The notes beneath the pieces are model-generated. The model saw only the letters and a program-made list of their open reading frames with translations, had not been told where the DNA came from and searched no databases. Below are positions 31,718 through 39,624 of a stretch of DNA of 64,000 nt, piece after piece. Origin of the DNA: Hymenobacter gelipurpurascens (GTDB taxonomy: Bacteria; Bacteroidota; Bacteroidia; Cytophagales; Hymenobacteraceae); NCBI RefSeq assembly GCF_900187375.1, contig NZ_FYEW01000001.1:2294001-2358000 (forward strand), written 5' to 3'. How positions within the stretch are numbered: position 1 is the stretch's first letter; every line of letters begins with the position of its first letter. A program made the position numbers and the translations under genes.

Positions 31718-33325
31718 ATGCGTTTGCTATCGAACTTCGGAAAATCACTTGCCCTGCTCCTGATTAGCCTGGGGGCTTTTGGCAGCTGCCAGCAGCATCT
31801 CACAACGTCAGCGAGTACCGGCGTCGGCAGTATGGTTCCGGCTTCGGCGGCCTTGTCTATTGCCAACCCCGTACTGGCCGGCGACTTCCCCGACCCATCG
31901 GTGGTAAAAGTGGGCAACGCTTACTGGGCCACAGCCACCTCCTCCAACTGGGGACCGGCGTTTCCACTGCTCATGTCGCAGAACCTGACCAGCTGGGAAT
32001 TGGTAGGCCACGTGTTTCCCGATGCCCCGCCGGCCTGGGCCGACTACTACTTCTGGGCCCCGGAAATTAGCCAGGAAGGCAACAAGACGTATGTGTTCTA
32101 TACGGCGCACAAGCGCGGCGGCAACCTGGCCGTGGGCGTGGCCAGCGCTACTAACCCCGCCGGTCCTTACACCGATCATGGTCCCCTCGTAGGTCAGCCC
32201 GACGGCTCTATTGACGGCTTCCCGATGCGCGACGAAAAGGGCCAGCTATACCTAATCTGGAAGGAAGATGGCAACAGCGTGCAGCAGCCCACGCCCATCT
32301 GGGCGCAGCGCCTGAACGAGGAGCGCACCGCGCTGGTAGGCGAAAAGCAGGAGCTATTTCGCAACGACCCCAGCACTTGGGAAGGCAACCTAGTAGAAGG
32401 TGTTTCGATGGTTCGGCGCGACGGATATTTCTATGCTTTTTATGCTGGTAACGGCTGCTGCGGCAATGGCTGCACCTATGCTACCGGCGTGGCCCGTTCC
32501 AAAACCCTGTTAGGCCCCTGGGAAAAATATGCGCAGAACCCTGTGCTCGTGAACAACGATACCTGGAAATGTCCCGGCCATGGTACTGTGGTAGAAAACC
32601 AGGGCCGCTGGTATTTGCTGCATCATGCTTATAACACCGCAAGCCAGGAGTTTGTAGGCCGCCAGGGCGTACTAAGCGAGCTAACCTGGACGGCCACTGG
32701 CTGGCCTGCTTTCACCGGAGGCAGCACGCCGGCCCAGGCGGCGGCACCAGCCCCGCGCTCTTTCACCGATGAGTTTACGACCACCACGTTGCAGCCCTCC
32801 TGGCAGTGGCCTATTGAGCAGCGGCCCATGTTCATGCTGCAAAGCGGGCAGCTGCGCCTCACTGCCCGCCCCGACCACAGTGGCGCGGCCCTAGGCCAGT
32901 CGACCACTAGCCCCAACTATACCGCTACCACTTCCCTGCTCCAGCCCGCCAGTTTGGCGAAGGGTAGCCGGGCCGGCTTGGCCGCCCACGGTGACCCCGA
33001 TAATACCCTGGCTTTGCTGGCGGGCGGTGGCACGGTACAACTCACGCAAATCGAGAAGGGAAAAACGAAAGTTGTAGCGGAAGCTCCATTGCCCGCCAAC
33101 CAAGCCGTGCAACTGCGTATGCAGGCCCGCCAGGGCAGCCAGTTCACCTTCGCCTGGAGTACCGATGCCGGCACCACCTGGCACAACTTACCTGCCGATG
33201 GGGCCGCCATTGATGGCCGCTACCTTCCGCCATGGGACCGGGGTATTCGGGCTGGCGTGTTGGTGCAAGGGCCGGCCACTGCCACCGCCTCTTTTGAGCG
33301 GTTTTCCCTGGAGCCTCAACCGTAA
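31718..33325 (+). CDS. Glycoside hydrolase family 43 lipoprotein with C-terminal lectin-like domain
   Basis: This is a 535-residue enzyme. I prefer the ATG at 31718 (MRLLSNFGKSLALLLISLGA, then FGSC as lipobox) over a TTG at 31712. Residues 50-350 form the GH43 propeller: AGDFPDPSVVKVGNAYWATA, YFWAPEISQEGNKTYVFYTA, GSIDGFPMRDEKGQLYLIWK, and Glu in LVEGVSMVRRDGYFYAFYAG. After a Pro/Ala-rich linker, residues 360-535 form a concanavalin-like domain as in beta-xylosidase C-termini. It is probably surface or periplasmic and acts on xylan or arabinan side chains. Confidence 0.9.
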   Translation: MRLLSNFGKSLALLLISLGAFGSCQQHLTTSASTGVGSMVPASAALSIANPVLAGDFPDPSVVKVGNAYWATATSSNWGPAFPLLMSQNLTSWELVGHVFPDAPPAWADYYFWAPEISQEGNKTYVFYTAHKRGGNLAVGVASATNPAGPYTDHGPLVGQPDGSIDGFPMRDEKGQLYLIWKEDGNSVQQPTPIWAQRLNEERTALVGEKQELFRNDPSTWEGNLVEGVSMVRRDGYFYAFYAGNGCCGNGCTYATGVARSKTLLGPWEKYAQNPVLVNNDTWKCPGHGTVVENQGRWYLLHHAYNTASQEFVGRQGVLSELTWTATGWPAFTGGSTPAQAAAPAPRSFTDEFTTTTLQPSWQWPIEQRPMFMLQSGQLRLTARPDHSGAALGQSTTSPNYTATTSLLQPASLAKGSRAGLAAHGDPDNTLALLAGGGTVQLTQIEKGKTKVVAEAPLPANQAVQLRMQARQGSQFTFAWSTDAGTTWHNLPADGAAIDGRYLPPWDRGIRAGVLVQGPATATASFERFSLEPQP

Positions 33326-33400
33326 CGCATGACCAGCTGATAGGAAGCCCCCCCGTCACTGCTTGATTTGACCCTATATTCTTTCGTCTTACCCTTCCGT

Positions 33401-34576
33401 ATGCTACGCCTTCTTCCTGCTGGTCTATTAGCCAGTTTGCTGTTCACAACAGCCTGTAACCAATCTACTTCAACTGAGACATCTGCCAGCACTGAAATGG
33501 CTTCTTCCTCTACATCTACGCAGGGTGCTGCCCCAACTTCGGCGTCCTTCGGCAAGACGACCGATGGCACGGAGGTGCAGCTGTTCACGCTCACCAACGC
33601 CCACGGCCTGAAAGTGAGCATCACGAACTACGGCGGAACGGTTACCAGCCTGCTGGTGCCCGACAAGGCCGGCAAGCTCGGCGATGTGGTGCTCGGGTTT
33701 GACAACGTGAGCGGCTACCAGAGCCCCGCGTTTCTCAAGTCAGGCCCGTACTTTGGCGCCCTGATTGGCCGCTACGGTAACCGCATTGCCAAAGGCAAAT
33801 TCACGCTGGACGGTAAGCAGTACACGCTGGCCAACAACAACGGCGAAAACACGCTGCACGGCGGCAAAAAAGGCTTCGACAAAGTGGTGTGGCAGGCCAC
33901 GCCCGGCACCTCGGCTGAGGGCCAAACGCTCACGCTCACGTACCTGAGCCAGGACGGCGAGGAAGGCTACCCCGGCAACCTGCAGGTGACAGTGGTCTAC
34001 ACGCTCACCCCAGACGATGCGCTCAAAATCGACTATTCCGCCACCACCGATAAAGCCACGCCCGTTAACCTGACCAACCACGCCTACTTCAACCTGAGTG
34101 GGGGCAACGATGTGCTCGGCCACCAGGTCACCCTTCCGGCTGACCGCTACACGGTGGTCGATGCGGGCCTGATTCCGACTGGCGAGCTGCGCCCCGTGAA
34201 AGGCACCCCGTTTGACTTTACCAGCCCCCACGCCATTGGCGAGCGGATCGGGCAGGTGCCCGGCGGCTACGACCACAACTGGGTGCTGAATGAAGCGAAG
34301 GGGATGCACGCGGCCGCTACGGTGTATGAGCCCACCACGGGCCGCACCATGGAAGTCCGGACTACTGAGCCGGGCATCCAGTTTTATACCGGCAACTTTC
34401 TGGATGGCACGCTCAAAGGCAAGGGCGGGCAGGTGTATGGCAAGCACGCTGGCTTCTGCCTGGAAACCCAGCACTTCCCCGATTCGCCCAACCAGCCCTC
34501 GTTCCCCAGCACTATTCTCAAGCCCGGCCAGACGCTGCACTCTACTACCACCTACACATTCGGCGTCCGCCAGTAA
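33401..34576 (+). CDS. galM: Aldose 1-epimerase (mutarotase), lipoprotein
   Basis: GalM equilibrates alpha and beta anomers of aldoses. The 391-residue protein opens with a lipoprotein signal (MLRLLPAGLLASLLFTTAC) starting at the ATG 33401. A TTG at 33368 would add 11 residues. Then comes a Ser/Thr-rich linker and the mutarotase fold. GRYGNRIAKGKF (substrate Arg), NLTNHAYFNLSGG with the catalytic His, GYDHNWVLN and PGIQFYTGNFLD carry the conserved residues, and the catalytic Glu lies in FCLETQHFPDSPN. A surface or periplasmic mutarotase fits sugars released by the neighbouring GH43 and GH5-like enzymes. Confidence 0.93.
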   Translation: MLRLLPAGLLASLLFTTACNQSTSTETSASTEMASSSTSTQGAAPTSASFGKTTDGTEVQLFTLTNAHGLKVSITNYGGTVTSLLVPDKAGKLGDVVLGFDNVSGYQSPAFLKSGPYFGALIGRYGNRIAKGKFTLDGKQYTLANNNGENTLHGGKKGFDKVVWQATPGTSAEGQTLTLTYLSQDGEEGYPGNLQVTVVYTLTPDDALKIDYSATTDKATPVNLTNHAYFNLSGGNDVLGHQVTLPADRYTVVDAGLIPTGELRPVKGTPFDFTSPHAIGERIGQVPGGYDHNWVLNEAKGMHAAATVYEPTTGRTMEVRTTEPGIQFYTGNFLDGTLKGKGGQVYGKHAGFCLETQHFPDSPNQPSFPSTILKPGQTLHSTTTYTFGVRQ

Positions 34577-34596
34577 CCAGCTGCCGCGTTCTACTT

Positions 34597-34650
34597 AACA
34601 GAAGCGTCCCCTTGGATACCGCTAGAGGTATTCAAGGGGACGCTTCTGTT
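34597..34650. terminator. Strong hairpin between convergent galM and the 34668 gene
   Basis: AACAGAAGCGTCCCCTTG pairs with CAAGGGGACGCTTCTGTT, and inner ATACC pairs with GGTAT. The stem is about 23 bp. There is no long T-run on either side, but its place after two converging genes fits a bidirectional stop. Confidence 0.55.
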
Positions 34651-34667
34651 AGGGCATTTAAGGTTGC

Positions 34668-35204
34668 TTAGAACATACCTACTGCCTCGCGCTTCACGGC
34701 CAGTAGTGCGGCGGCTGTGGGGTCGGCTTCGTCGGTCATGAGGCTTTCAAGGATACGCTTGGCCAGCTCGGGGCCGCGGGCCTCCTGTGGGTTAGGCAAC
34801 GCGCGGAACTGGGTATTGATCAGGTTTACTACGCTTTCCTGGCCCTGCTTCACGTAGGCCCAGGTTTCGGGCTGCATGTAGAGCTGCTGGCTGAGGTTGT
34901 GTTCCACCTCGGCCCGAATTTCCTGGAGTAGCAGCCGGTGGTAGTCGGGCGCTGAAATACCGGCGCTGCTCACGCGCACCAGCAGGTTGCTGGGCGATAT
35001 CCGCTCCAGCAGCAGCGTTACGCGCTCCAAGGCTTGCAAACGCAAAGGAAGCGTGGTTTTGCTGGCTTCCAGACGCAACTCTACTAAGCGGCGCTGCTGC
35101 TCTTTCTCAAGAAATTGTTGAAACAGGAAGAAAATAGCCCCCGCTACAATGAGCGCCGGCAGAATAATTTTGAGCAGGTCGAAGAGATACGCGGTAGAAT
35201 CCAT
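34668..35204 (-). CDS. Small membrane-anchored protein of unknown function
   Basis: This 178-residue protein starts at 35204 (MDSTAYLFDLLKIILPALIV). An upstream in-frame start at 35348 reads through the spacer and is unlikely. One N-terminal transmembrane helix (residues 8-28) precedes a long charged helix (EKEQQRRLVELRLEASKTTL) and an alpha-helical domain with RISPSNLLVRV and EIRAEVEHNLSQQLYMQPE. Proteins like it are common in Bacteroidota, and I cannot name a function. It is divergent from the Fe-S carrier gene. Confidence 0.75.
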   Translation of the reverse strand: MDSTAYLFDLLKIILPALIVAGAIFFLFQQFLEKEQQRRLVELRLEASKTTLPLRLQALERVTLLLERISPSNLLVRVSSAGISAPDYHRLLLQEIRAEVEHNLSQQLYMQPETWAYVKQGQESVVNLINTQFRALPNPQEARGPELAKRILESLMTDEADPTAAALLAVKREAVGMF

Positions 35205-35438
35205 AGGAGCAATCGGGCCAGCGGAGGCGGGCAGGTGAAGGAACGGCAAGCGTGGCGTGTAGGCCACTTTTGAGAGGAACTTGTATACGAAACAGTGGCC
35301 TAGCAGGCCTACGTCAATACACAAAGATAGCGGTGAACCGTAGGCCACCCTACGGTGTTATGCTCTCAAACGAACCAATGGCCACGGGTAGTACCCAGGG
35401 CCACCAGCGGCAACGTGCGACAACTGCCTTGGGCTTCG

Positions 35439-35446
35439 TATATTTG
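35439..35446 (+). promoter_or_regulatory. -7 promoter box TATATTTG before the Fe-S carrier gene
   Basis: This is a perfect match to the Bacteroidota -7 consensus TAnnTTTG, 31 bases before the ATG at 35477. I did not find a clear -33 TTG. Best promoter candidate in the window. Confidence 0.45.
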
Positions 35447-35476
35447 TCGCCTTACTTCTCTAAAAACGAACATCCT

Positions 35477-35830
35477 ATGGCAACGGCCGTCTCCACGAAA
35501 CTTGCTCCTATCAGCCTCACTCCACGCGCCTTGGCTGAGGTTCGAAATATATTGGTCGAAAAGGCCGTTCCCGGCGAATATGGCCTCCGCGTAGGCGTGC
35601 AGGGTGGTGGTTGCTCGGGCATGAGCTATCTGCTCGGCTTCGACAAACCCAAAGACCAGGACGAAACCTTCGACCTCGATGGCGTACTGCTCATCATGGA
35701 TAAGAAGCACGCCATGTACGTATTGGGCATGGAAGTTGACTTCCAAGATGGCCTGAACGCCCGCGGTTTTGTGTTCAACAACCCCCAGGCCAAGAGCACC
35801 TGCGGCTGCGGTTCGTCGTTCTCGTCGTAA
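35477..35830 (+). CDS. A-type iron-sulfur cluster carrier (IscA/ErpA/SufA family)
   Basis: This is a 117-residue HesB/IscA-family protein that carries Fe-S clusters to apo-proteins. I chose the start at 35477 (MATAVSTKLAPISLTPRALA). The larger open frame begins far upstream in the spacer. Three cluster-binding cysteines are present: one in GVQGGGCSGMSYLLGF (about residue 51) and two in the C-terminal TCGCGSSF. The set is complete, so it should be functional. No other isc/suf gene is nearby, so I cannot say which A-type subgroup it is. Confidence 0.93.
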   Translation: MATAVSTKLAPISLTPRALAEVRNILVEKAVPGEYGLRVGVQGGGCSGMSYLLGFDKPKDQDETFDLDGVLLIMDKKHAMYVLGMEVDFQDGLNARGFVFNNPQAKSTCGCGSSFSS

Positions 35831-35849
35831 GCTGCCGCACACAACTTAC

Positions 35850-35885
35850 AAAAAGGCCTGTCCGCACTCCGGACAGGCCTTTTTT
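35850..35885. terminator. Rho-independent terminator after the Fe-S carrier gene
   Basis: AAAAAGGCCTGTCCG pairs with CGGACAGGCCTTTTT. Stem followed by T-run on the plus strand and by a T-run on the minus strand as well. It could serve both the Fe-S carrier and the converging hydrolase gene. Confidence 0.88.
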
Positions 35886-35900
35886 GTGGTTGTTACTGGC

Positions 35901-36701
35901 CTAGGCAGCCAGAAACGCCTCAATGGCGGTGAGCGTTTCTACCGGCGCGCTCAACTGGGGGCAGTGCCCGTTGATGGGCAGCGTAACCAGCGTGGCATCC
36001 GGAATGGCCGCCTCCAAATACGCGCCTACTTCCAGCGGCGCAATCAGGTCTTGCTCGCACTGTACCACCAGGCAGGGCAACTGCACATTGCGTACATCCA
36101 GGCGGTTGTCCGACAGGAACGTGACGCGGGCAAACTGCCGGGCAATGGCCGGATTGGTCTGACAAAAGCTGTGTATAAGCTCAGCGGCTAACGTAGGCCT
36201 ATCAGGGTTGCCCATGATGAAGGGCCCGAAGGTATCGGCCCAGCCCACGTAGTCCGTTTCCATAAACTTGAGCATCGATTCGATATCGGCACGGTCGAAG
36301 CCGCCATGGTAGCCCGCTACGTTGAGGTAGCACGGCGAGGGGCACAGCAACAGCAGCTGCTTGAAACGCCCCGGCTTGGCAATGGCCGCCAACACCCCAA
36401 TCATGCCGCCCACCGAATGCCCAATCAGGATGACGTTGTGCAGTTGGAGAACCTCGCAAATATCCAGCAAATCCTGGGCGTAGGCCTGTAGAGAAACGTA
36501 TTTATCGGGCTCGTAGGCCTCTATTGCCGACTGCCCGCCGCCCACATGATCGTAGAGAACCAGCGTGAACTGCTCGGGGTCGGAGAAAGCCGGCGTGATG
36601 TAGCGCCACATGGTTTGGTCACAGCCGAACCCATTCACGAAGAGCAACGTCTGGGGGCCGCGCCCTAATATTCGGACATTATTTCGTTGCAGAATATCCA
36701 T
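35901..36701 (-). CDS. RsbQ/KAI2-like alpha/beta hydrolase
   Basis: This is a 266-residue alpha/beta hydrolase closely similar to Bacillus RsbQ and the plant KAI2/D14 receptors. The blocks VNGFGCDQTMW, YDHVGGGQSAIEAYE, SLQAYAQDLLDICEVL, CPSPCYLNVAGYHGGFDRAD and FCQTNPAIARQFARVTFLSD align with my memory of RsbQ. The catalytic triad is Ser in GHSVGG, Asp in QCEQDLIAP and His in NGHCPQLS. I chose MDILQRN at 36701 over an ATG 48 bases upstream because RsbQ starts there. RsbQ works with the PP2C phosphatase RsbP, and no such partner is adjacent. Confidence 0.88.
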   Translation of the reverse strand: MDILQRNNVRILGRGPQTLLFVNGFGCDQTMWRYITPAFSDPEQFTLVLYDHVGGGQSAIEAYEPDKYVSLQAYAQDLLDICEVLQLHNVILIGHSVGGMIGVLAAIAKPGRFKQLLLLCPSPCYLNVAGYHGGFDRADIESMLKFMETDYVGWADTFGPFIMGNPDRPTLAAELIHSFCQTNPAIARQFARVTFLSDNRLDVRNVQLPCLVVQCEQDLIAPLEVGAYLEAAIPDATLVTLPINGHCPQLSAPVETLTAIEAFLAA

Positions 36702-36888
36702 ACGCACCCGGCTGCCTGTGTGCGGCGGGCCGGTAATGTAAGTACGCAATGAATTTCAATAAGACAAGTAATTATCAAAATAGGACAAATAATCAAATTA
36801 AGAACAGCCCATTTGTGCAAAAAGACCTTTGCCGCGTAGCAAAGGGCTTTAAGATAGTAGCCTTTCCAGAAATGGAAAAGCAAGTGGC

Positions 36889-37242
36889 CTAGGCCTTGGC
36901 TGAACTTAGCAGCTCCAGCACCGCCGCTGGGTTTTCTACTTCAATGATCAGCTCATCATACTCGTCGTGCTCCAGTTCAATGATGAGGGCATTTTCGGCG
37001 TGGTGCACATCCCAGAAGATGCGCTTATCCTGCTGCAGGAACGTGCCGGCCGCAAGGATGCCGGGAATGTGGGTGCCGGGCATACGAAACCCCTTCCACC
37101 ACCCTTTCAGAATCTCCGGGTCCTGCCGAATGCTCTTGATGTTGCCTAGCGGAATCTGCAACTGGCTTTTGAAGGCCCACAGTTTGTGCAGGCCTTTCAC
37201 TTGGAACAAGACGTTCTCGCCTTCCTTGGTAACTTCAACCAT
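36889..37242 (-). CDS. PH-like domain protein of unknown function
   Basis: This is a 117-residue soluble protein. The pattern WAFKSQLQIPLGNIKSIRQD, then FRMPGTHIPGILAAGTFLQ and FWDVHHAENALIIELEHDEYDELIIEVENP, resembles a small bacterial family with a PH-like beta barrel, also seen in actinobacteria. Its function is unknown to me. It lies between the RsbQ-like hydrolase and the divergent Ntn hydrolase. Its start at 37242 is 102 bases from the latter's start. Confidence 0.72.
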   Translation of the reverse strand: MVEVTKEGENVLFQVKGLHKLWAFKSQLQIPLGNIKSIRQDPEILKGWWKGFRMPGTHIPGILAAGTFLQQDKRIFWDVHHAENALIIELEHDEYDELIIEVENPAAVLELLSSAKA

Positions 37243-37344
37243 GCTGTTTGCGGTGTGAGCGGGATAGAAGATATTGGCGGTAAGTTAGCGTTTCAGTCGC
37301 AGCAAGTGCAGCGCGCTGCCCACCCTATTCCGATCCACTGCTCC

Positions 37345-39543
37345 ATGCGTGCTTTTCTACCTCTAGGCCTGTTGCTGATGGCCGTTACGGGTGCTCAGGC
37401 CCAAGCGTTTACCTCCGCCGAAATTGCCCGCTGGCAGCAGCAGGCCAAACAGGTAACCATCACGCGCGATACCTGGGGCGTGCCGCACGTGCAAGGCAAG
37501 ACGGATGCAGATGCGGTTTTCGGCCTGCTGTACGCGCAGTGTGAAGATGACTTCCCGAGGGTAGAAACCAACTACCTGGACGCCATCGGGCGGCTGGCGG
37601 AAGTAGAGGGCGAATCGGCTATCTACCACGATTTGCGCGCCCGCCTGTTCATGGACAGCACTCAGGCCATCAGCCTCTACCAGAAAAGCCCCGCCTGGAT
37701 GAAGCAGTTGCTGAACGCCTTTGCCGACGGCACCAACTATTACCTCTACTCCCACCCCACCGTGCAGCCCAAATTGCTGCGCCGCTTCCAGCCCTGGATG
37801 CCGCTGATGTTTAGTGAGGGCAGCATTGGCGGCAACATCAGCGTGGTGCCACTGGAGCGGCTGAAGAATTTCTACGCCAACCGCAAATCCACGTCCTGGC
37901 AGCGGCCCGATTTTGAGAAGGCGGAGCGGGAGCCGGTGGGCTCCAATGGGTTTGCCATTGCGCCGGCCAAAAGCGCCAGCGGCCACGCCCTGCTGCTCAT
38001 CAACCCGCACACCTCCTTCTACTTCCGCCCCGAGGTGCAGGTAACCAGCGAAGCGGGCCTGAACGCGTATGGCGCCGTTACCTGGGGGCAGTTTTTCGTG
38101 TACCAGGGCTTTAACCAGAACTGCGGCTGGATGCACACCTCCAGCCAGGCTGACTCGATGGACGAATACCTGGAGACAGTGGAGCAGAAAGACGGCAAGT
38201 ATTACTACCGCTACGGTAAGAAGCTGCGTCCCATGCAGGCAACCACCATGTCGATACCGTATCTGCGGGATGGCAAGATTGCGCGCAAGGACTTCATTAC
38301 CTACCGCACCCACCACGGCCCCGTGGTAGGCCAGCAGGCCGATGATAAGTGGGTGACGGTGCGCATGATGGACACGCCGCTGGAGGCTCTGGAGCAGTCG
38401 TACCTGCGCACCAAAGCCACCGACTACGCCAGTTTCCAAAAGACGCTCAAACTCAACGGCAACGCGTCCAACAACACCGTGTTTGCCGACAGCAAGGGCA
38501 CCATTGCGTACTGGCACGGCAACTTCATGCCCCGTCGAGACCCACAGTTCGACTGGAGCCAGCCGGTAGATGGCAGCAACCCCAAAACCGACTGGAAGGG
38601 TCTGCATAAGCCAGAGGAAATTGTACAGGTAATGAACCCTGCCAGCGGCTTCATCCAGAACTGCAACTCCACGCCCTACACGGTATCGGGCCCCAGCAGC
38701 CCCGACAAGGCGAAGTACCCCGCCTACATGGCTCCCGACGCGGAGAACTACCGCGGCATCAACGCCGTGCGCGTGCTCAGCCGCAAGCCGGTGTTCACGC
38801 TCGATACGCTGATTGCAGCCGCCAAGGACCCGTATCTGGCCGGTTTTGAAGAGTTGCTTCCAGCGCTGGCCAAGGATTTCCAGTATGTGCTAGACAGCAC
38901 GAACCCGCCACAGGGCGAGGTAGTGGAGGCTATGAAAATCCTGCAGGCCTGGGACAAGCGCTACAGTAAAACCTCCGTAGCCCAGACGCTAGCCACCTAT
39001 TGGGGCGAAAGAATCCTGCGTCTGGCTCGCCCGCGCGTGCCCGCCAACCAGGTGCTGGACTACATCAGCCTCATCAAATTCACCATTGCCAATACCACGC
39101 CCCAGGAGAAAGTGGCCGCCCTGCAGGAAACGCTCGATGAGCTAACCCGCGACTTTGGCACCTGGAAAAAGCCCTGGGGCGACATCAACCGCTTTCAGCG
39201 CCTCACCGGCAACATCCAGGAGGCCTACGACGACCAGAAGCCCAGCCTGCCGGTAGCCTTTACCTCCTCGGCCTGGGGGTCGTTGGCCGCCTTCGGCTCC
39301 CGCACCTTCCCCGGCACCAAGAAGCGCTACGGCTACGTGGGCAACAGCTTTATTGCGGTAGTCGAGTTTGGCCCGCGCATCAAGGCCCGCTCCGTGCTGG
39401 CAGGTGGTAACAGTAATCAGCCTACTTCCCCACACTTCACCGATCAGGCTGGCCTATATGTCGAGGAGAACTTCAAAGACGTGCTCTTCTACCCCGAAGA
39501 CGTGAAGCAGCATGCGGAACGCACGTATTCACCGGGGCAGTAG
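37345..39543 (+). CDS. Penicillin acylase family Ntn hydrolase
   Basis: This is a 732-residue secreted amidase of the penicillin G/aculeacin acylase family. I chose the start at 37345 (MRAFLPLGLLLMAVTGAQAQ, a signal peptide); an earlier ATG reads through the spacer. The alpha part has ITRDTWGVPHVQGKTDADAV and YAQCEDDFPRVE. Self-cleavage should expose Ser200 in EREPVGSNGFAIAP as the new N-terminus and nucleophile. INPHTSF, then NASNNTVFADSKGTIAYWHG, carries the oxyanion Asn, and HFTDQAGLY lies near the end. It probably acts on N-acyl amides such as acyl-homoserine lactones or beta-lactams, but the substrate is unknown. Confidence 0.92.
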   Translation: MRAFLPLGLLLMAVTGAQAQAFTSAEIARWQQQAKQVTITRDTWGVPHVQGKTDADAVFGLLYAQCEDDFPRVETNYLDAIGRLAEVEGESAIYHDLRARLFMDSTQAISLYQKSPAWMKQLLNAFADGTNYYLYSHPTVQPKLLRRFQPWMPLMFSEGSIGGNISVVPLERLKNFYANRKSTSWQRPDFEKAEREPVGSNGFAIAPAKSASGHALLLINPHTSFYFRPEVQVTSEAGLNAYGAVTWGQFFVYQGFNQNCGWMHTSSQADSMDEYLETVEQKDGKYYYRYGKKLRPMQATTMSIPYLRDGKIARKDFITYRTHHGPVVGQQADDKWVTVRMMDTPLEALEQSYLRTKATDYASFQKTLKLNGNASNNTVFADSKGTIAYWHGNFMPRRDPQFDWSQPVDGSNPKTDWKGLHKPEEIVQVMNPASGFIQNCNSTPYTVSGPSSPDKAKYPAYMAPDAENYRGINAVRVLSRKPVFTLDTLIAAAKDPYLAGFEELLPALAKDFQYVLDSTNPPQGEVVEAMKILQAWDKRYSKTSVAQTLATYWGERILRLARPRVPANQVLDYISLIKFTIANTTPQEKVAALQETLDELTRDFGTWKKPWGDINRFQRLTGNIQEAYDDQKPSLPVAFTSSAWGSLAAFGSRTFPGTKKRYGYVGNSFIAVVEFGPRIKARSVLAGGNSNQPTSPHFTDQAGLYVEENFKDVLFYPEDVKQHAERTYSPGQ

Positions 39544-39568
39544 TGGCCTAGGATGGTCTATAAACAAG

Positions 39569-39600
39569 AAGCCCCGGCCTTACGGTCGGGGCTTTTGTTT
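39569..39600 (+). terminator. Rho-independent terminator after the acylase gene
   Basis: AGCCCCG pairs with CGGGGCT around a loop, followed by TTTTGTTTT, 25 bases after the stop. Confidence 0.8.
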
Positions 39601-39624
39601 TAGGCAGTTTCCTTGCTAATCAGC

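Noticed and set aside
33740..34540. A 266-codon minus-strand frame
   Set aside because: Antisense to galM, with no recognisable protein features.
28228..34576. A classical polysaccharide-utilisation locus
   Set aside because: No SusC/SusD pair and no regulator gene are in or beside the GH43/GH5 set.
37363..38607. A 414-codon open frame on the minus strand
   Set aside because: It is antisense to the acylase gene, has no family features, and such long shadow frames are normal in GC-rich DNA.
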